Source of the DNA: Deltaproteobacteria bacterium HGW-Deltaproteobacteria-4
Lineage (GTDB): Bacteria; Desulfobacterota; Desulfuromonadia; Desulfuromonadales; UBA2197
Assembly (NCBI GenBank): GCA_002841765.1
Contig: PHAV01000010.1
Coordinates: forward strand, 62,001 to 126,000
Direction of reading: 5' to 3'
DNA length: 64,000 nucleotides
Part shown: in pieces, positions 52,373 through 60,781 of the stretch
Layout of the letters: every line of letters begins with the position of its first letter
How positions within the stretch are numbered: position 1 is the first letter of the stretch
The notes under the pieces: generated by a model
What the model saw: the letters and a program-made list of their open reading frames with translations, nothing else
Database searches by the model: none
What the model was told of the DNA's origin: nothing
Program-made: the position numbers and the translations under genes

Positions 52373-54070
52373 ATGCTCTGTGAACTGAACATCCGCAACT
52401 TTGTCATCATCGATCGTCTCTCCCTGACCTTTGCGGCGGGATTGAACGTCCTCACCGGTGAGACCGGTGCCGGTAAGTCGATTATCATTGATGCCATCGA
52501 CCTCCTTTTGGGAGGAAAGGCACGGACTGATCTGATCCGTACCGGCGAAGAGGAAGCGGTGGTCGAAGCCCTCTTTGATCTGAGGGCGGCGGCCAATCTC
52601 CGGGCAGCTCTGGCGGATGCCGGCTTTGATAATGGCGACGAACTGCTGGTGCGGCGGGTTCTGTCGCTGTCGGGGAAGAATCGTATCTATGTCAATGGCA
52701 CTCTGGCGACGGCAGCCCAGCTGCAAACCTGGCTGACGCAAATTGTCGCAATCTATGGCCAACACGAACAGTTTACTCTGGCACGGGCCGAGACACATGG
52801 CCAACTTCTCGACAGCTATGCCGGGATCTTGATAGAGCTGTCGTCTTATCGCCGCCTTTTTGAGCAGATCAGAAAGCTGCGTGAAGAGTTGGCTCGTTTC
52901 GATCGGGCCGAGCAGGAACGGCAGCAGCGTCTTGATCTCCTCGACTACCAACATAAGGAGATTGCTGCCGCTGATTTGCATCCCGGTGAAGATGTGCAGT
53001 TACTGGCCGAGCGCACCTTGCAACAGCATGCGGAGAAGCTGGCGGGGATTGCCGGGGGCGGCTACGATGATCTCTATGCCAAAGAAGGGGCGATCTGCGA
53101 AACATTAGCGCGTCTGGCCAGCCAGCTAGGCGAAGGGGCGGCAATCGATCCATATCTTGCCCCCTTGGCCGAAGCAGTGCAGAGCTCTTATTATGCTCTG
53201 GAGGATAGCGCCACGCAACTGCGCGCCTATGCAAAGAAGATCACTTTTGATGCGGCGCGCATGGAAGAAATTGAGGCCCGGCTTGATCTCCTGCATCGGC
53301 TTAAACGTAAATATGGCAACACGATCGAAGCCATCCTTGACCACTTTGCGTCTGTTACCCGTGAATTTGCCGATCTCTCCAATCTTGATGCCACTCGCGG
53401 CGCCTGGGAGAAGCAGTTAAGGGAAGACGAAGTGGCCTTGCAGCAACTCGGTGCGTCGTTAACCCGTGCGCGGAAAGCGGCGGCAATCTCCTTGCAGCAA
53501 GGGGTGGAAGGGGAGTTACGTGATCTGGCGATGCCGAAGGCGCGTTTCTCGGTGGCCTTGACTTCTCTGCCGGCACCGGGCCCGCTTGGTTGTGAAAAGA
53601 TTGAATTCCTGTTGCAGGCCAACCCCGGCGAAGTGGCTCGTCCTCTGGCCAAGGTCGCTTCCGGCGGCGAACTGTCGCGGCTGATGCTGGCGATTCAGCG
53701 TACGGCTCCTGCAGGGGAAGAGGTGGCGACCCTCATCTTCGACGAAGTCGATGCCGGGATCGGCGGGGCAGCAGCGACGGCGGTCGGCGAAAAGCTGCGC
53801 GCGGTGGCAACTGGCCGGCAAGTCCTTTGTATTACCCATCTCCCCCAGGTCGCGGCCTTTGCCCATCACCATTTCAAGGTGGGGAAAGAGGAGACGGTTG
53901 ACGCCCGTACCATTACCACAGTTCGCTTGCTTGCCGCCGAAGAGCAGGTCAGTGAAATTGCCCGGATGCTCGGCGGCGCCAAGATCACCGCATCGACGAC
54001 AACGCACGCCCGTGAGCTGATCAGTCACTCGGTCGGGCCTGATTATATGGAGGATCACCATGATTCGTAA
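52373..54070 (+). CDS. recN: DNA repair protein RecN
   Basis: SMC-like ATPase for double-strand break repair, 565 residues. It has an N-terminal Walker A GETGAGKSIIIDAI, Q-loop YGQHEQFTL, a central coiled coil (about 160-380) and the C-terminal ASGGELSRLMLA signature with FDEVDAGIGG Walker B. It lies 27 bases after nadK and overlaps the acetyltransferase gene by 11 bp. Confidence 0.95.
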   Translation: MLCELNIRNFVIIDRLSLTFAAGLNVLTGETGAGKSIIIDAIDLLLGGKARTDLIRTGEEEAVVEALFDLRAAANLRAALADAGFDNGDELLVRRVLSLSGKNRIYVNGTLATAAQLQTWLTQIVAIYGQHEQFTLARAETHGQLLDSYAGILIELSSYRRLFEQIRKLREELARFDRAEQERQQRLDLLDYQHKEIAAADLHPGEDVQLLAERTLQQHAEKLAGIAGGGYDDLYAKEGAICETLARLASQLGEGAAIDPYLAPLAEAVQSSYYALEDSATQLRAYAKKITFDAARMEEIEARLDLLHRLKRKYGNTIEAILDHFASVTREFADLSNLDATRGAWEKQLREDEVALQQLGASLTRARKAAAISLQQGVEGELRDLAMPKARFSVALTSLPAPGPLGCEKIEFLLQANPGEVARPLAKVASGGELSRLMLAIQRTAPAGEEVATLIFDEVDAGIGGAAATAVGEKLRAVATGRQVLCITHLPQVAAFAHHHFKVGKEETVDARTITTVRLLAAEEQVSEIARMLGGAKITASTTTHARELISHSVGPDYMEDHHDS

Positions 54071-54512
54071 GGCAACCATTCCTGATGTTCGGGCCATTCA
54101 TAAATTACTGATGACCTATGCCAGCAGCGGCATGATGCTCTCTCGCTCCCTTTCCGAGCTTTATGAAGCGATTCGTGATTTTTATGTCTGGGAAGAGGAT
54201 GGCGTCGTTGTCGGCACCGTCTGTCTGCATATCTGCTGGGAAGATCTTGCCGAAGTGCGCAGTCTCGCTGTCGAGGAAAGTTTTGAAGGGCGGGGAATCG
54301 GTCGGCAACTTGTCGAGAGCTGTCTGCAGGAAGCGCGACAGATCGGTCTGAAGAAGGTCTTTGCCTTAACCTACAAAGATCAATTTTTTGCCAAGCTCGG
54401 TTTTCATCTCATTGAAAAGTCGGAACTGCCCCATAAAATCTGGGGAGACTGCATTAAGTGCCCGAAATTCCCCGAATGTGACGAAATTGCCATGAGTATT
54501 GAACTCCTGTAG
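54060..54512 (+). CDS. GNAT N-acetyltransferase, possibly short-form N-acetylglutamate synthase
   Basis: The 150 residues form a GNAT fold: IRKATIPDVRAIHKLL, VVGTVCLHI, AEVRSLAVEESFEGRGIGRQLV (acetyl-CoA loop) and VFALTYKDQFFAKLGF. The C-terminal IWGDCIKCPKFPECDEIAM is typical of short proteins annotated as amino-acid N-acetyltransferase (ArgA-like). I regard arginine synthesis as likely but not proven. It starts inside recN (11-bp overlap), so it is cotranslated. Confidence 0.72.
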   Translation: MIRKATIPDVRAIHKLLMTYASSGMMLSRSLSELYEAIRDFYVWEEDGVVVGTVCLHICWEDLAEVRSLAVEESFEGRGIGRQLVESCLQEARQIGLKKVFALTYKDQFFAKLGFHLIEKSELPHKIWGDCIKCPKFPECDEIAMSIELL

Positions 54513-54590
54513 CCCCCCGTAAGTTTGACATTTCCTTCTTCCTGTGGCTTACTGTCCGCTCTTTTTCAGGGAAGCCGGAGGTACAGCTTT

Positions 54591-55469
54591 ATGCCGAATA
54601 AAAACTATACAATACTGCTGATCCCGGAAGGGTCGCATAAAGTCCGTCGCTACATGATCGGTCGCAAATGGCTTTACTCCGTGGCGGCAACGTTCAGCCT
54701 CGTCCTTTTGCTCGGAGGATTCCTTTCTCTCGACTATTTCCGCACCAATGTCGATCGTTCGGAACTCAAACGCTTACGGGTACAGAATCAGCTGCAACAT
54801 AATGAACTACGGGAGTTTGCCAACCGTCTGGAGGATGTTCGCAAAGAGATGGTCATCCTGGCCCAGAACGATGCGAAGATGCGGGCACAAGCTCAAATCA
54901 GTCATCCGAGCGGCACTCCGGAAAATATTCAGGTCGGGATCGGCGGTCCACTCGAAAGTGCCCCGGCGAGTGATATGAGCAATTTGCAGCAACAGATCGA
55001 CCAGATTCGGGCCTCCATCGACCTGCGGCGCGAAAGTCAGGAAGAGGTGCGCGGTTTCCTGACGGAACAGAGTTCCCTCCTCTCCTCCAAGCCGAATGGA
55101 TTGCCGGCGCGGGGCTGGCTGACGTCAAATTTTGGCATACGCAACTCCCCCTTCAGCGGCAAACGGACCATGCATGAAGGGATCGATATTGCTGCCCGCA
55201 TCGGCACCCCGGTCTACGCTACGGCCGCTGGGATTGTCAGTCGGGCGCAGATCGAAAATGGTTATGGTAAATTGATCGTGATCGATCATGGATACGGCTA
55301 CAAGACCTATTACGGACATAACTCCAAACTGGTAGTGAAGGTTGGGCAACGCGTCAAGCGCGGGGATCTTATTTCCGCTTCCGGTAACACCGGGACCTCT
55401 ACCGGTCCCCATGTTCATTACGAAGTTCGTCTCAACGGTGTGCCGCTCAATCCTCGCAAATTCATTTAG
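54591..55469 (+). CDS. Membrane-anchored M23 (LytM-type) peptidase
   Basis: Murein endopeptidase or activator of 292 residues. After a short cytosolic N-terminus, one transmembrane helix (about 25-47) and a coiled coil (about 50-110) lead to an M23 domain with MHEGIDIA and PHVHYEV zinc residues and GNTGTSTGPH. The ATG at 54591 is chosen for GGAGG upstream; an in-frame TTG start at 54525 would add 22 unlikely residues. A TTGACA at 54525 suggests a local promoter. It may act in cell division like EnvC/NlpD. Confidence 0.9.
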   Translation: MPNKNYTILLIPEGSHKVRRYMIGRKWLYSVAATFSLVLLLGGFLSLDYFRTNVDRSELKRLRVQNQLQHNELREFANRLEDVRKEMVILAQNDAKMRAQAQISHPSGTPENIQVGIGGPLESAPASDMSNLQQQIDQIRASIDLRRESQEEVRGFLTEQSSLLSSKPNGLPARGWLTSNFGIRNSPFSGKRTMHEGIDIAARIGTPVYATAAGIVSRAQIENGYGKLIVIDHGYGYKTYYGHNSKLVVKVGQRVKRGDLISASGNTGTSTGPHVHYEVRLNGVPLNPRKFI

Positions 55470-55495
55470 GTGAGCAGTTTTAGACATTTTTTTAC

Positions 55496-55524
55496 TTGTC
55501 TTTCTCAAGGCGATTGTTTATAAC
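55496..55524 (+). promoter_or_regulatory. Promoter of the DAHP synthase leader
   Basis: TTGTCT (55496-55501) and TATAAC (55519-55524) are 17 bases apart, about 37 bases before the leader peptide start. Confidence 0.55.
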
Positions 55525-55560
55525 GAAAATCTGTTCAGCCCCTCTTAAGGATCATTGCAG

Positions 55561-55644
55561 ATGAACGTTTTTTACTCTTTTAATAACTTTAACTCTTTCG
55601 GCTTTTGGCGCGAGTATTATTTTGCGCTGCCTGCCCAGGGTTGA
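55561..55644 (+). CDS. Aromatic-rich leader peptide of the DAHP synthase gene
   Basis: Twenty-seven codons starting MNVFYSFNNFNSFGFW and ending ALPAQG contain six Phe, three Tyr and one Trp. AAGGA lies 9 bases before the ATG. Terminator-like hairpins and competing base pairs follow before the DAHP synthase gene. This is the layout of ribosome-mediated attenuation: stalling when charged Phe-tRNA (and Tyr/Trp) is scarce should allow read-through. Too short for usual gene callers. Confidence 0.75.
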   Translation: MNVFYSFNNFNSFGFWREYYFALPAQG

Positions 55645-55749
55645 GGTTTGTCGGAAGAAGGAGTTTTTCAACGGACAAAACCACATCAAACCACAGGCAG
55701 GCTGCAAGGCTCTCCCGTGGTTTTTCATTTTCAGGATCGATGAATGAAG

Positions 55750-55791
55750 AGGCCGCTGGAGATTTGTTAATCCGGCGGCCTGTTATTTTTT
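55750..55791 (+). terminator. Attenuator terminator before DAHP synthase
   Basis: A 10-bp stem (55750-55759 with 55772-55781) is followed by a T-rich run. An outer repeat (GATCGATGAATGAA with its complement) encloses it. An earlier candidate hairpin uses AAACCAC and GTGGTTT (55688-55721). GCCTGCC near the leader end can pair with GGCAGGC near 55697 as an antiterminator. Confidence 0.65.
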
Positions 55792-55821
55792 CATTCATCG
55801 ATCGCGAAAGGTAGAATCGTC

Positions 55822-56841
55822 ATGATCATCGTCATGAAGCAGAATGCAAGCAAGGAAGAGCTGGCGGAAGTGAAGAAGCAGATTCGCGCCTTCGGTTACC
55901 GCCCTCACGTCATTCACGGCGAAACGCGCAACGTCATCGGTGCAGTCGGTGATGAGCGCGGCAAGAGCGTTTTGCAGTCGCTGGAGTCCTTCTCCGGGGT
56001 CGAGAGTGTCGTGCCGATTCTCAAGCCGTACAAATTAGCCAGTCGCGAGGTCCGGCACGATACGAGCGTTTTCGAGATTGCGCCGGGTCTGATGATCGGC
56101 GGACCGAAGGTGATAATTATGGCCGGCCCCTGTTCGGTCGAGAGCGAGGAGCAGATTGTCGAGACGGCCCTGGCGGTCAAGGCGGCGGGGGCAACGGTGC
56201 TGCGCGGCGGGGCCTTCAAGCCTCGCACCAGTCCTTACTCTTTTCAGGGGATGGAAGAAGAGGGTTTGCGTCTTTTGGCGCTGGCGCGCGAAGCCAGTGG
56301 CCTGCCGATTGTCACCGAGGTTGTTAATCCTTTAGATGTCGAACTGGTGGCCAAGTATTCGGATATCCTGCAAATAGGCGCACGCAATGTCCAGAACTTC
56401 GCCCTGCTCAAAACTGTTGGCCAGATCGACAAGCCGATTCTCCTCAAACGCGGCATGGCAACGACGATTCAGGAATATCTGATGAGCGCCGAGTATATCC
56501 TTTCGGAAGGGAATCGACGCGTCATTCTCTGTGAGCGCGGCATCCGCACCTTTGAGACCGCTACACGCAATACCCTCGATATCTCGGCGGTGCCGGTTCT
56601 CAAAGAGTTGACCCACCTTCCGGTCGTCGTCGATCCCTCGCACGCCACCGGTCACGCCCATCTGGTGCCGTCGATGGCCTATGCCTCGGTCGCTGCCGGC
56701 GCCGATGGCCTGATCATCGAAGTCCATCCCTGTCCGGAGAAGGCGGCCAGTGATGGTCCGCAATCGCTGCGTCCTGCCGAATTTGCACTAATGATGAAGA
56801 AACTCGCTGCCTTTGTGGCGGCGGCCGAGCGCACCCTTTAA
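55822..56841 (+). CDS. aroF: 3-deoxy-7-phosphoheptulonate synthase (DAHP synthase, type I-beta)
   Basis: First enzyme of the shikimate pathway, joining PEP and erythrose 4-phosphate. The 339 residues start with a ferredoxin-like N-terminal domain ([20 protein letters not shown]...) typical of the regulated I-beta class, then the barrel with [42 protein letters not shown] and DPSHATGH. An aromatic-rich leader and attenuator precede it, so both feedback and attenuation may control it. Confidence 0.93.
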   Translation: MIIVMKQNASKEELAEVKKQIRAFGYRPHVIHGETRNVIGAVGDERGKSVLQSLESFSGVESVVPILKPYKLASREVRHDTSVFEIAPGLMIGGPKVIIMAGPCSVESEEQIVETALAVKAAGATVLRGGAFKPRTSPYSFQGMEEEGLRLLALAREASGLPIVTEVVNPLDVELVAKYSDILQIGARNVQNFALLKTVGQIDKPILLKRGMATTIQEYLMSAEYILSEGNRRVILCERGIRTFETATRNTLDISAVPVLKELTHLPVVVDPSHATGHAHLVPSMAYASVAAGADGLIIEVHPCPEKAASDGPQSLRPAEFALMMKKLAAFVAAAERTL

Positions 56842-56860
56842 ACCCCCGTCCGGAGATTTC

Positions 56861-57115
56861 ATGTACTTTATCCCTCTGAATCAGGCTGACAGTGTCGAAT
56901 TGGTGATTCATGCCTTGCACGTCGCCGCCGGGACGGCCGATTGCACTACCTGCCCGGTTCGCCGGGTCTGCATGAAGCAGTGTGCGACTCTCGGTGATGC
57001 CATCGCTAATATGTGGCAGGCCGGACTCATTCCGTGTGACAATCCTGAACCGACCCCGCCGAATATCAGCCCGGCGCCGAACGTCAAAGGTGCTAATTTG
57101 CGTCTTGTTAAGTAA
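56861..57115 (+). CDS. Small Cys-containing hypothetical protein
   Basis: I do not recognise the family. The 84 residues include CTTCPVRRVCMKQC, a C-x2-C-x5-C-x3-C pattern that could hold a metal or Fe-S cluster, then a helix and a Pro/Asn-rich tail. The ATG at 56861 has CGGAG 6 bases upstream and lies 19 bases after aroF. A good promoter for ferritin follows, so this gene may be the last of the aroF transcript. Confidence 0.65.
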   Translation: MYFIPLNQADSVELVIHALHVAAGTADCTTCPVRRVCMKQCATLGDAIANMWQAGLIPCDNPEPTPPNISPAPNVKGANLRLVK

Positions 57116-57133
57116 TCAAAAAAGGAGGGGTCC

Positions 57134-57162
57134 TTGACAGCTGTTATTATCTTCATTAATGT
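57134..57162 (+). promoter_or_regulatory. Sigma-70 promoter of the ferritin gene
   Basis: TTGACA (57134-57139) and TAATGT (57157-57162) are separated by 17 bases, 36 bases before the ferritin start codon. No Fur box is evident. Confidence 0.7.
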
Positions 57163-57197
57163 TAATACGGAAACATTACTTTTTTGAGGAGGAAAAT

Positions 57198-57710
57198 ATG
57201 GTAACGCCGCGCTTGCAGGACGCTCTCAACGAGCAGATGAAGAATGAGTTCTTTTCCGCCTACCTGTACATGGCCATGGCCGGCTACTTTCAATCGGAAG
57301 ATCTACCCGGCTTTGCCAACTGGATGCGGGTTCAGGCTTTAGAAGAGATGACACATGGCGAGAAGTTTTTCGCATTTCTCTGTGACACGCAGGGGCGTAC
57401 CGACTTCCGCGCTTTTCCGGCGCCGAATAACGATTTTGCTTCGCCTCTCGAAGCGATGACCTACGGGCTCAAACACGAAAATTTCGTCACCGACAGTATT
57501 AACAAGCTCATGGATGTCGCTAGTGAAGAGAATCATCACGGGGCGAAGATCTTTATGCAGTGGTTTGTCACTGAACAGATCGAAGAAGAATCGAATTTCT
57601 CGTTGATCATCCGCAAGCTCACGCGGGTGGAAGGGGATGGTCGCGGTCTGCTCATGCTCGATCAGGAGTTGGGGGCGCGCGTCTTTGTGCCGCCGACGAC
57701 CGGCGCCTGA
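57198..57710 (+). CDS. Bacterial non-heme ferritin
   Basis: Iron-storage protein of 170 residues (FtnA type). Ferroxidase residues occur in MKNEFFSAYLYMAMAGYF, ALEEMTHGEKFFAFL, SEENHHGAKIFMQWFVTEQIEEE. The ATG at 57198 follows GAGGAGG closely and fits the family start; an in-frame ATG at 57159 lies in the promoter. No heme-binding Met at the bacterioferritin position is seen. Confidence 0.93.
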   Translation: MVTPRLQDALNEQMKNEFFSAYLYMAMAGYFQSEDLPGFANWMRVQALEEMTHGEKFFAFLCDTQGRTDFRAFPAPNNDFASPLEAMTYGLKHENFVTDSINKLMDVASEENHHGAKIFMQWFVTEQIEEESNFSLIIRKLTRVEGDGRGLLMLDQELGARVFVPPTTGA

Positions 57711-57736
57711 TCGTCAGTTTTGTCCCGCAAAAATGA

Positions 57737-57773
57737 AAAGAGCGAGGTTCCCGTCAGGGGGCCTCGCTCTTTT
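57737..57773. terminator. Terminator after ferritin
   Basis: AAAAGAGCGAGG and CCTCGCTCTTTT arms give a strong hairpin with A-rich and T-rich flanks, so it can work on both strands. It overlaps the 3' end of the convergent GIY-YIG gene. Confidence 0.8.
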
Positions 57774-58038
57774 GCTGTAATAGAAAGTGCTCCTTTTCTG
57801 CGCGTTTCAATTTTTTGATAAAACCTTCTCGGCGGCTGGCAGAAGCGCGGCTGTGGTCTGCTTCAAGGTAAACCACCTGCAACGGCTGCCGCCCGCGAAA
57901 ATATTTTGCGCCGCGCCCGTCGACATGCTGTTGAAAGCGCCTTGTGATATCCGTCGTGATCCCGGTATAAAGGGAGTTATCCGAGCAAAGGAGGATATAG
58001 ACCTGCCAGTTCAGTGTGGACGGCGTTTCTATCCTCAT
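57754..58038 (-). CDS. GIY-YIG nuclease superfamily protein (YhbQ-like)
   Basis: The 94 residues carry VYILLCSDNSLYTGITTDITRRFQQH, where YIL and YTG form the GIY-YIG core, and a following R-R-F-x2-H. It matches small stand-alone family members of about 80-100 residues with nuclease activity on branched or damaged DNA. It overlaps the upstream SagB-type gene by 4 bp and shares its 3' end with the ferritin terminator. Confidence 0.88.
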   Translation of the reverse strand: MRIETPSTLNWQVYILLCSDNSLYTGITTDITRRFQQHVDGRGAKYFRGRQPLQVVYLEADHSRASASRREGFIKKLKRAEKEHFLLQQKSEAP

Positions 58039-58808
58039 AGCGACGCAGAAACTTTCCCCACCGGTGCAATATAGATGGTGAACTCCTTCTCCCCGTCAAC
58101 AGCCAGCAGTTCATCCGCCAGGGTCTGGTTGTAGGCGGCGATGGCGCAAGTGCCGGCCTTGATGGCGGCGCAGGCGAGATAAAGATTCTGGCAAAGATGG
58201 CCGGCATCAAGAGCGATGACTTTGTAGGAAGCTTCGCCATAGCGCCATTCGGTTCGTTCCGGGAGGACGGACCAGAGAAAGGTGGCTGCCGCCTGACCAC
58301 AGAATCGTTGGCCGCGACTGGCAGCAACGAGGCGAGCCGGCAGGTTGTCGATCTCACGCAGGTGGACAAGAGCATGTTCCAGAGGGAGATAACGATACAG
58401 TCCGCTGGCGAGATCTTCGACGTGAAGAACAGCAAGATAAGTCTCGAAAGGGTGACGGCAGCCGGCCGAGGGAACGGTGCGCAGTACTGCTGCCGTGTGG
58501 AGCGTTCCCCTTACGCCTTGTGTCGCCCAAAGGAGAAAGGCGAGTTCTGCGAGGGTCAAAGGCTCCCCTGTAAAGTGGCGATGACTCTGGCGGTCGGCAA
58601 TGGCGTCTTCGAGATTAAAGGGAGGTATCAACCAGCTTGCACGGTCGGGTAGGGGAATGATTCTGCTCCCGGCTGGAAAGGTTTTTTGCACCGGTGGCCG
58701 GGGCAGACCTTGCGCTTGAGGGGTGCTTTGGAAACTGACTTCGTCCCGGATCCGGTCGCTGAGGAAGTAGCGGCCGCTGGTTGTTGTGATGAGCGATTCT
58801 TTTTTCAT
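58035..58808 (-). CDS. Nitroreductase-family SagB-type dehydrogenase
   Basis: FMN-dependent oxidoreductase-like protein of 257 residues. Family marks are DRQSHRHFTGEPLTLAELAFLLWATQGV, RTVPSAGCRHPFETYLAV, GLYRYLPLEHAL and the late ALDAGHLCQNLYLACAAIKAGTCAIAAY. SagB-type enzymes oxidise azolines in peptide natural products, but stand-alone copies like this are common and unassigned. No peptide precursor or cyclodehydratase is nearby. The ATG at 58808 with AGGA upstream is chosen over a much longer frame that crosses the neighbour. Confidence 0.87.
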   Translation of the reverse strand: MKKESLITTTSGRYFLSDRIRDEVSFQSTPQAQGLPRPPVQKTFPAGSRIIPLPDRASWLIPPFNLEDAIADRQSHRHFTGEPLTLAELAFLLWATQGVRGTLHTAAVLRTVPSAGCRHPFETYLAVLHVEDLASGLYRYLPLEHALVHLREIDNLPARLVAASRGQRFCGQAAATFLWSVLPERTEWRYGEASYKVIALDAGHLCQNLYLACAAIKAGTCAIAAYNQTLADELLAVDGEKEFTIYIAPVGKVSASL

Positions 58809-58861
58809 TTCATCATCCTGTTTTCTGCCTGCAAAGCTATTATATCCAGGAACCAGAGAAC

Positions 58862-59527
58862 TTACGCATCCTTGCCAAGTCGGTCGCGGCGCCGGTGCAA
58901 CATATTCATCGCGACGACAATCAGTACGATGGCGATGACCAGGGCCCAAGGGGCGAACCGGTTGACGGTAACTGCCCATTCGCTGAGTTCGTTCAACAGC
59001 AGTGCCCAGATGGCGATGGCGACATAGGTCGAGCTCAGCACAACGACGAGGTTTACCCAAGGGCGCAATCCGATCAGGAAGCCGATGATGGCCCCCACCA
59101 CTGGGCCGCTCATCCAGAACGGGACAAAGACGAACAAAAATAGACCGGCAATCCCGAAAGGCCGGACCATGCCACCTTGAGACTCAGCGGCGTGTTGTAT
59201 GCGCGTGATGAAGGGCTTGAGGGCGCGTAACTGGATCAGTTGCCGCGAACTCAATGCGAATAACGGATACACCACGAGGACCTGTATGGTCTCGACCAGT
59301 ATATTGAAGGGCACAACCTGGGCATGACTGTAGCCATTCGCATAGCCGAAGCTCATGCCCGCTCCCCGGCCGATAAATAAGTTAAGCCCGGTCATTGCCG
59401 CATAAGGAAGAACTTTGTCGGGATACAGGTGTCCGGCAATTCCGAACGCCAGAAACATCAGTGCTGTCAGCGTCAGGCCGATGGCGAGGAGTCGGCCTTC
59501 GATGCTGGAGAAAAGTGATTCACTCAT
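58862..59527 (-). CDS. Small multi-drug export-like membrane protein (COG2426 type)
   Basis: The 221 residues have five or so hydrophobic segments (GLTLTALMFLAFGIAGHL, YAAMTGLNLFIGRGAGM, VPFNILVETIQVLVVYPLFAL, FGIAGLFLFVFVPFWMSGPVVGAIIGFLIGL, LVIAIVLIVVAMNML). The GxFVPFWMSGPVVGAIIG stretch is typical of proteins annotated as putative small multi-drug export. Function is not proven. It overlaps the upstream DUF3750 gene by 8 bp. Confidence 0.75.
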   Translation of the reverse strand: MSESLFSSIEGRLLAIGLTLTALMFLAFGIAGHLYPDKVLPYAAMTGLNLFIGRGAGMSFGYANGYSHAQVVPFNILVETIQVLVVYPLFALSSRQLIQLRALKPFITRIQHAAESQGGMVRPFGIAGLFLFVFVPFWMSGPVVGAIIGFLIGLRPWVNLVVVLSSTYVAIAIWALLLNELSEWAVTVNRFAPWALVIAIVLIVVAMNMLHRRRDRLGKDA

Positions 59528-60104
59528 GGTTTTCTCCTACGCCTTGACTGGCATAACCACTGCCGATAGCCGAGAAGGGGAGCTCCAAGCCGAGCTCAGG
59601 GACCTCTTGCGCGATCCAGGCAGTGAAGGTGTTGCTGTTCGGACCGGGAAAGACTTTGTAGGTTTGCGGCCAGGGGTAACTCTTTGCGGCGCGATTGACG
59701 GCTTCAATTAATCCATCCACGCCTTCCCCGTGAAATTCTTTCAGGAGCGCAGGCTCTTCCCCGTACCAGAAGCGATCCGGAAGATCCTGCTCAATCCGCA
59801 TCACCGGGAGTCCCCGCGACTGCCGCCAGCCGATAACTTCATAGACGGTGTAGGAGGCGGCAGCGGTCGGTTTGGCTGCAATCCAAGTATGGATCGCAAA
59901 CCAGCCGCGCCACCCCCACGCTCTTGCCCCGTAGATCAGGAGGACTGCTTTTTCATGGGTGGCGGGATCCGGAGCAATTCCGGCTGATTCACGGCTGGCG
60001 GTTCGCCAGTCCTGTGAACTGCAGGAGGTCAGACAGAGGAGGAGCAGAGCGCAGAGAAAGAGCGATGCAAGGCGATTTTGACGCTGCGCTAAGCGAGAAG
60101 GCAT
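59520..60104 (-). CDS. DUF3750 lipoprotein
   Basis: The 194 residues begin with a lipoprotein signal (LLCLTSC), followed by the DUF3750 domain: AVLLIYGARAWGWRGWFAIHTWIA, YTVYEVIGWR, YPWPQTYKVFPGPNSNTFTAWIA, SAIGSGY. The role is unknown. It is paired with the multi-drug export-like gene with overlap, so they probably act together in the envelope. Confidence 0.8.
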   Translation of the reverse strand: MPSRLAQRQNRLASLFLCALLLLCLTSCSSQDWRTASRESAGIAPDPATHEKAVLLIYGARAWGWRGWFAIHTWIAAKPTAAASYTVYEVIGWRQSRGLPVMRIEQDLPDRFWYGEEPALLKEFHGEGVDGLIEAVNRAAKSYPWPQTYKVFPGPNSNTFTAWIAQEVPELGLELPFSAIGSGYASQGVGENHE

Positions 60105-60186
60105 ACGGTTATTTCTCTCCGGATTTTGATTGTTATGGCTTGGAATAGGGATAAGGCAAGAACCGGGGTAAGCAATAAAGTCCAGA

Positions 60187-60771
60187 TCATCCTCCTCCCC
60201 TGCATTCCCGGTAGCGAAAACAATCGATCATGTGATCGTTGACCATGCCGATTGCTTGCATCATGGAATAGCAGATGGTTGAGCCGACGAACTTGCAGCC
60301 GCGGGTCAGCAGTTCTTTACTGAGACGATCCGACACAGCGGTGCGGGTTGGCAGTTCCGCCAGGGTTTGCCAGCTGTTTTGTCGGGGGATGCCATCGACA
60401 AAGCGCCATAGAAAGGCATCGAGAGAGCCGAATTCGTGTTGAATCTGTAACACTGCGCGGGCAGTGTTGATCGAGGCCGACACCTTGAGTCGGTTCCGGA
60501 CGATGCCGCTGTCCTGTAACAGTTGTTCACAATCGGTCGCGCTAAAGGCGGCGACCGTGGCGATGTCGAAGCCGGCGTAGGCGCGGCGGTAGTTCTCGCG
60601 CTTCTTCAGAATCGTCAGCCAACTCAGGCCGGCCTGCGCTCCTTCGAGGATGAGCATTTCAAAGAGGCGTTGGTCGTCGTGCACCGGCACGCCCCATTCC
60701 CGGTCATGGTAGGCCAGATAGTGCGGATCGCTGCTGCACCAGCCGCAGCGCACCAGGTTGTCAGCTTTCAT
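60187..60771 (-). CDS. tag: DNA-3-methyladenine glycosylase I
   Basis: Removes 3-methyladenine from alkylated DNA. The 194 residues show RCGWCSSDPHYLAYHDREWGVP, LILEGAQAGLSWLTILKKRENYRRAYAGFD and KELLTRGCKFVGSTICYSMMQAIGMVNDH with the zinc-binding Cys and His. It lies 10 bases downstream of the DedA gene. Confidence 0.95.
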   Translation of the reverse strand: MKADNLVRCGWCSSDPHYLAYHDREWGVPVHDDQRLFEMLILEGAQAGLSWLTILKKRENYRRAYAGFDIATVAAFSATDCEQLLQDSGIVRNRLKVSASINTARAVLQIQHEFGSLDAFLWRFVDGIPRQNSWQTLAELPTRTAVSDRLSKELLTRGCKFVGSTICYSMMQAIGMVNDHMIDCFRYRECRGGG

Positions 60772-60781
60772 ATGACCTCCC

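Noticed and set aside
51842-52981. 379-codon minus-strand frame opposite nadK and recN
   Set aside because: It is a shadow of two well-identified genes on the plus strand and shows no family features.
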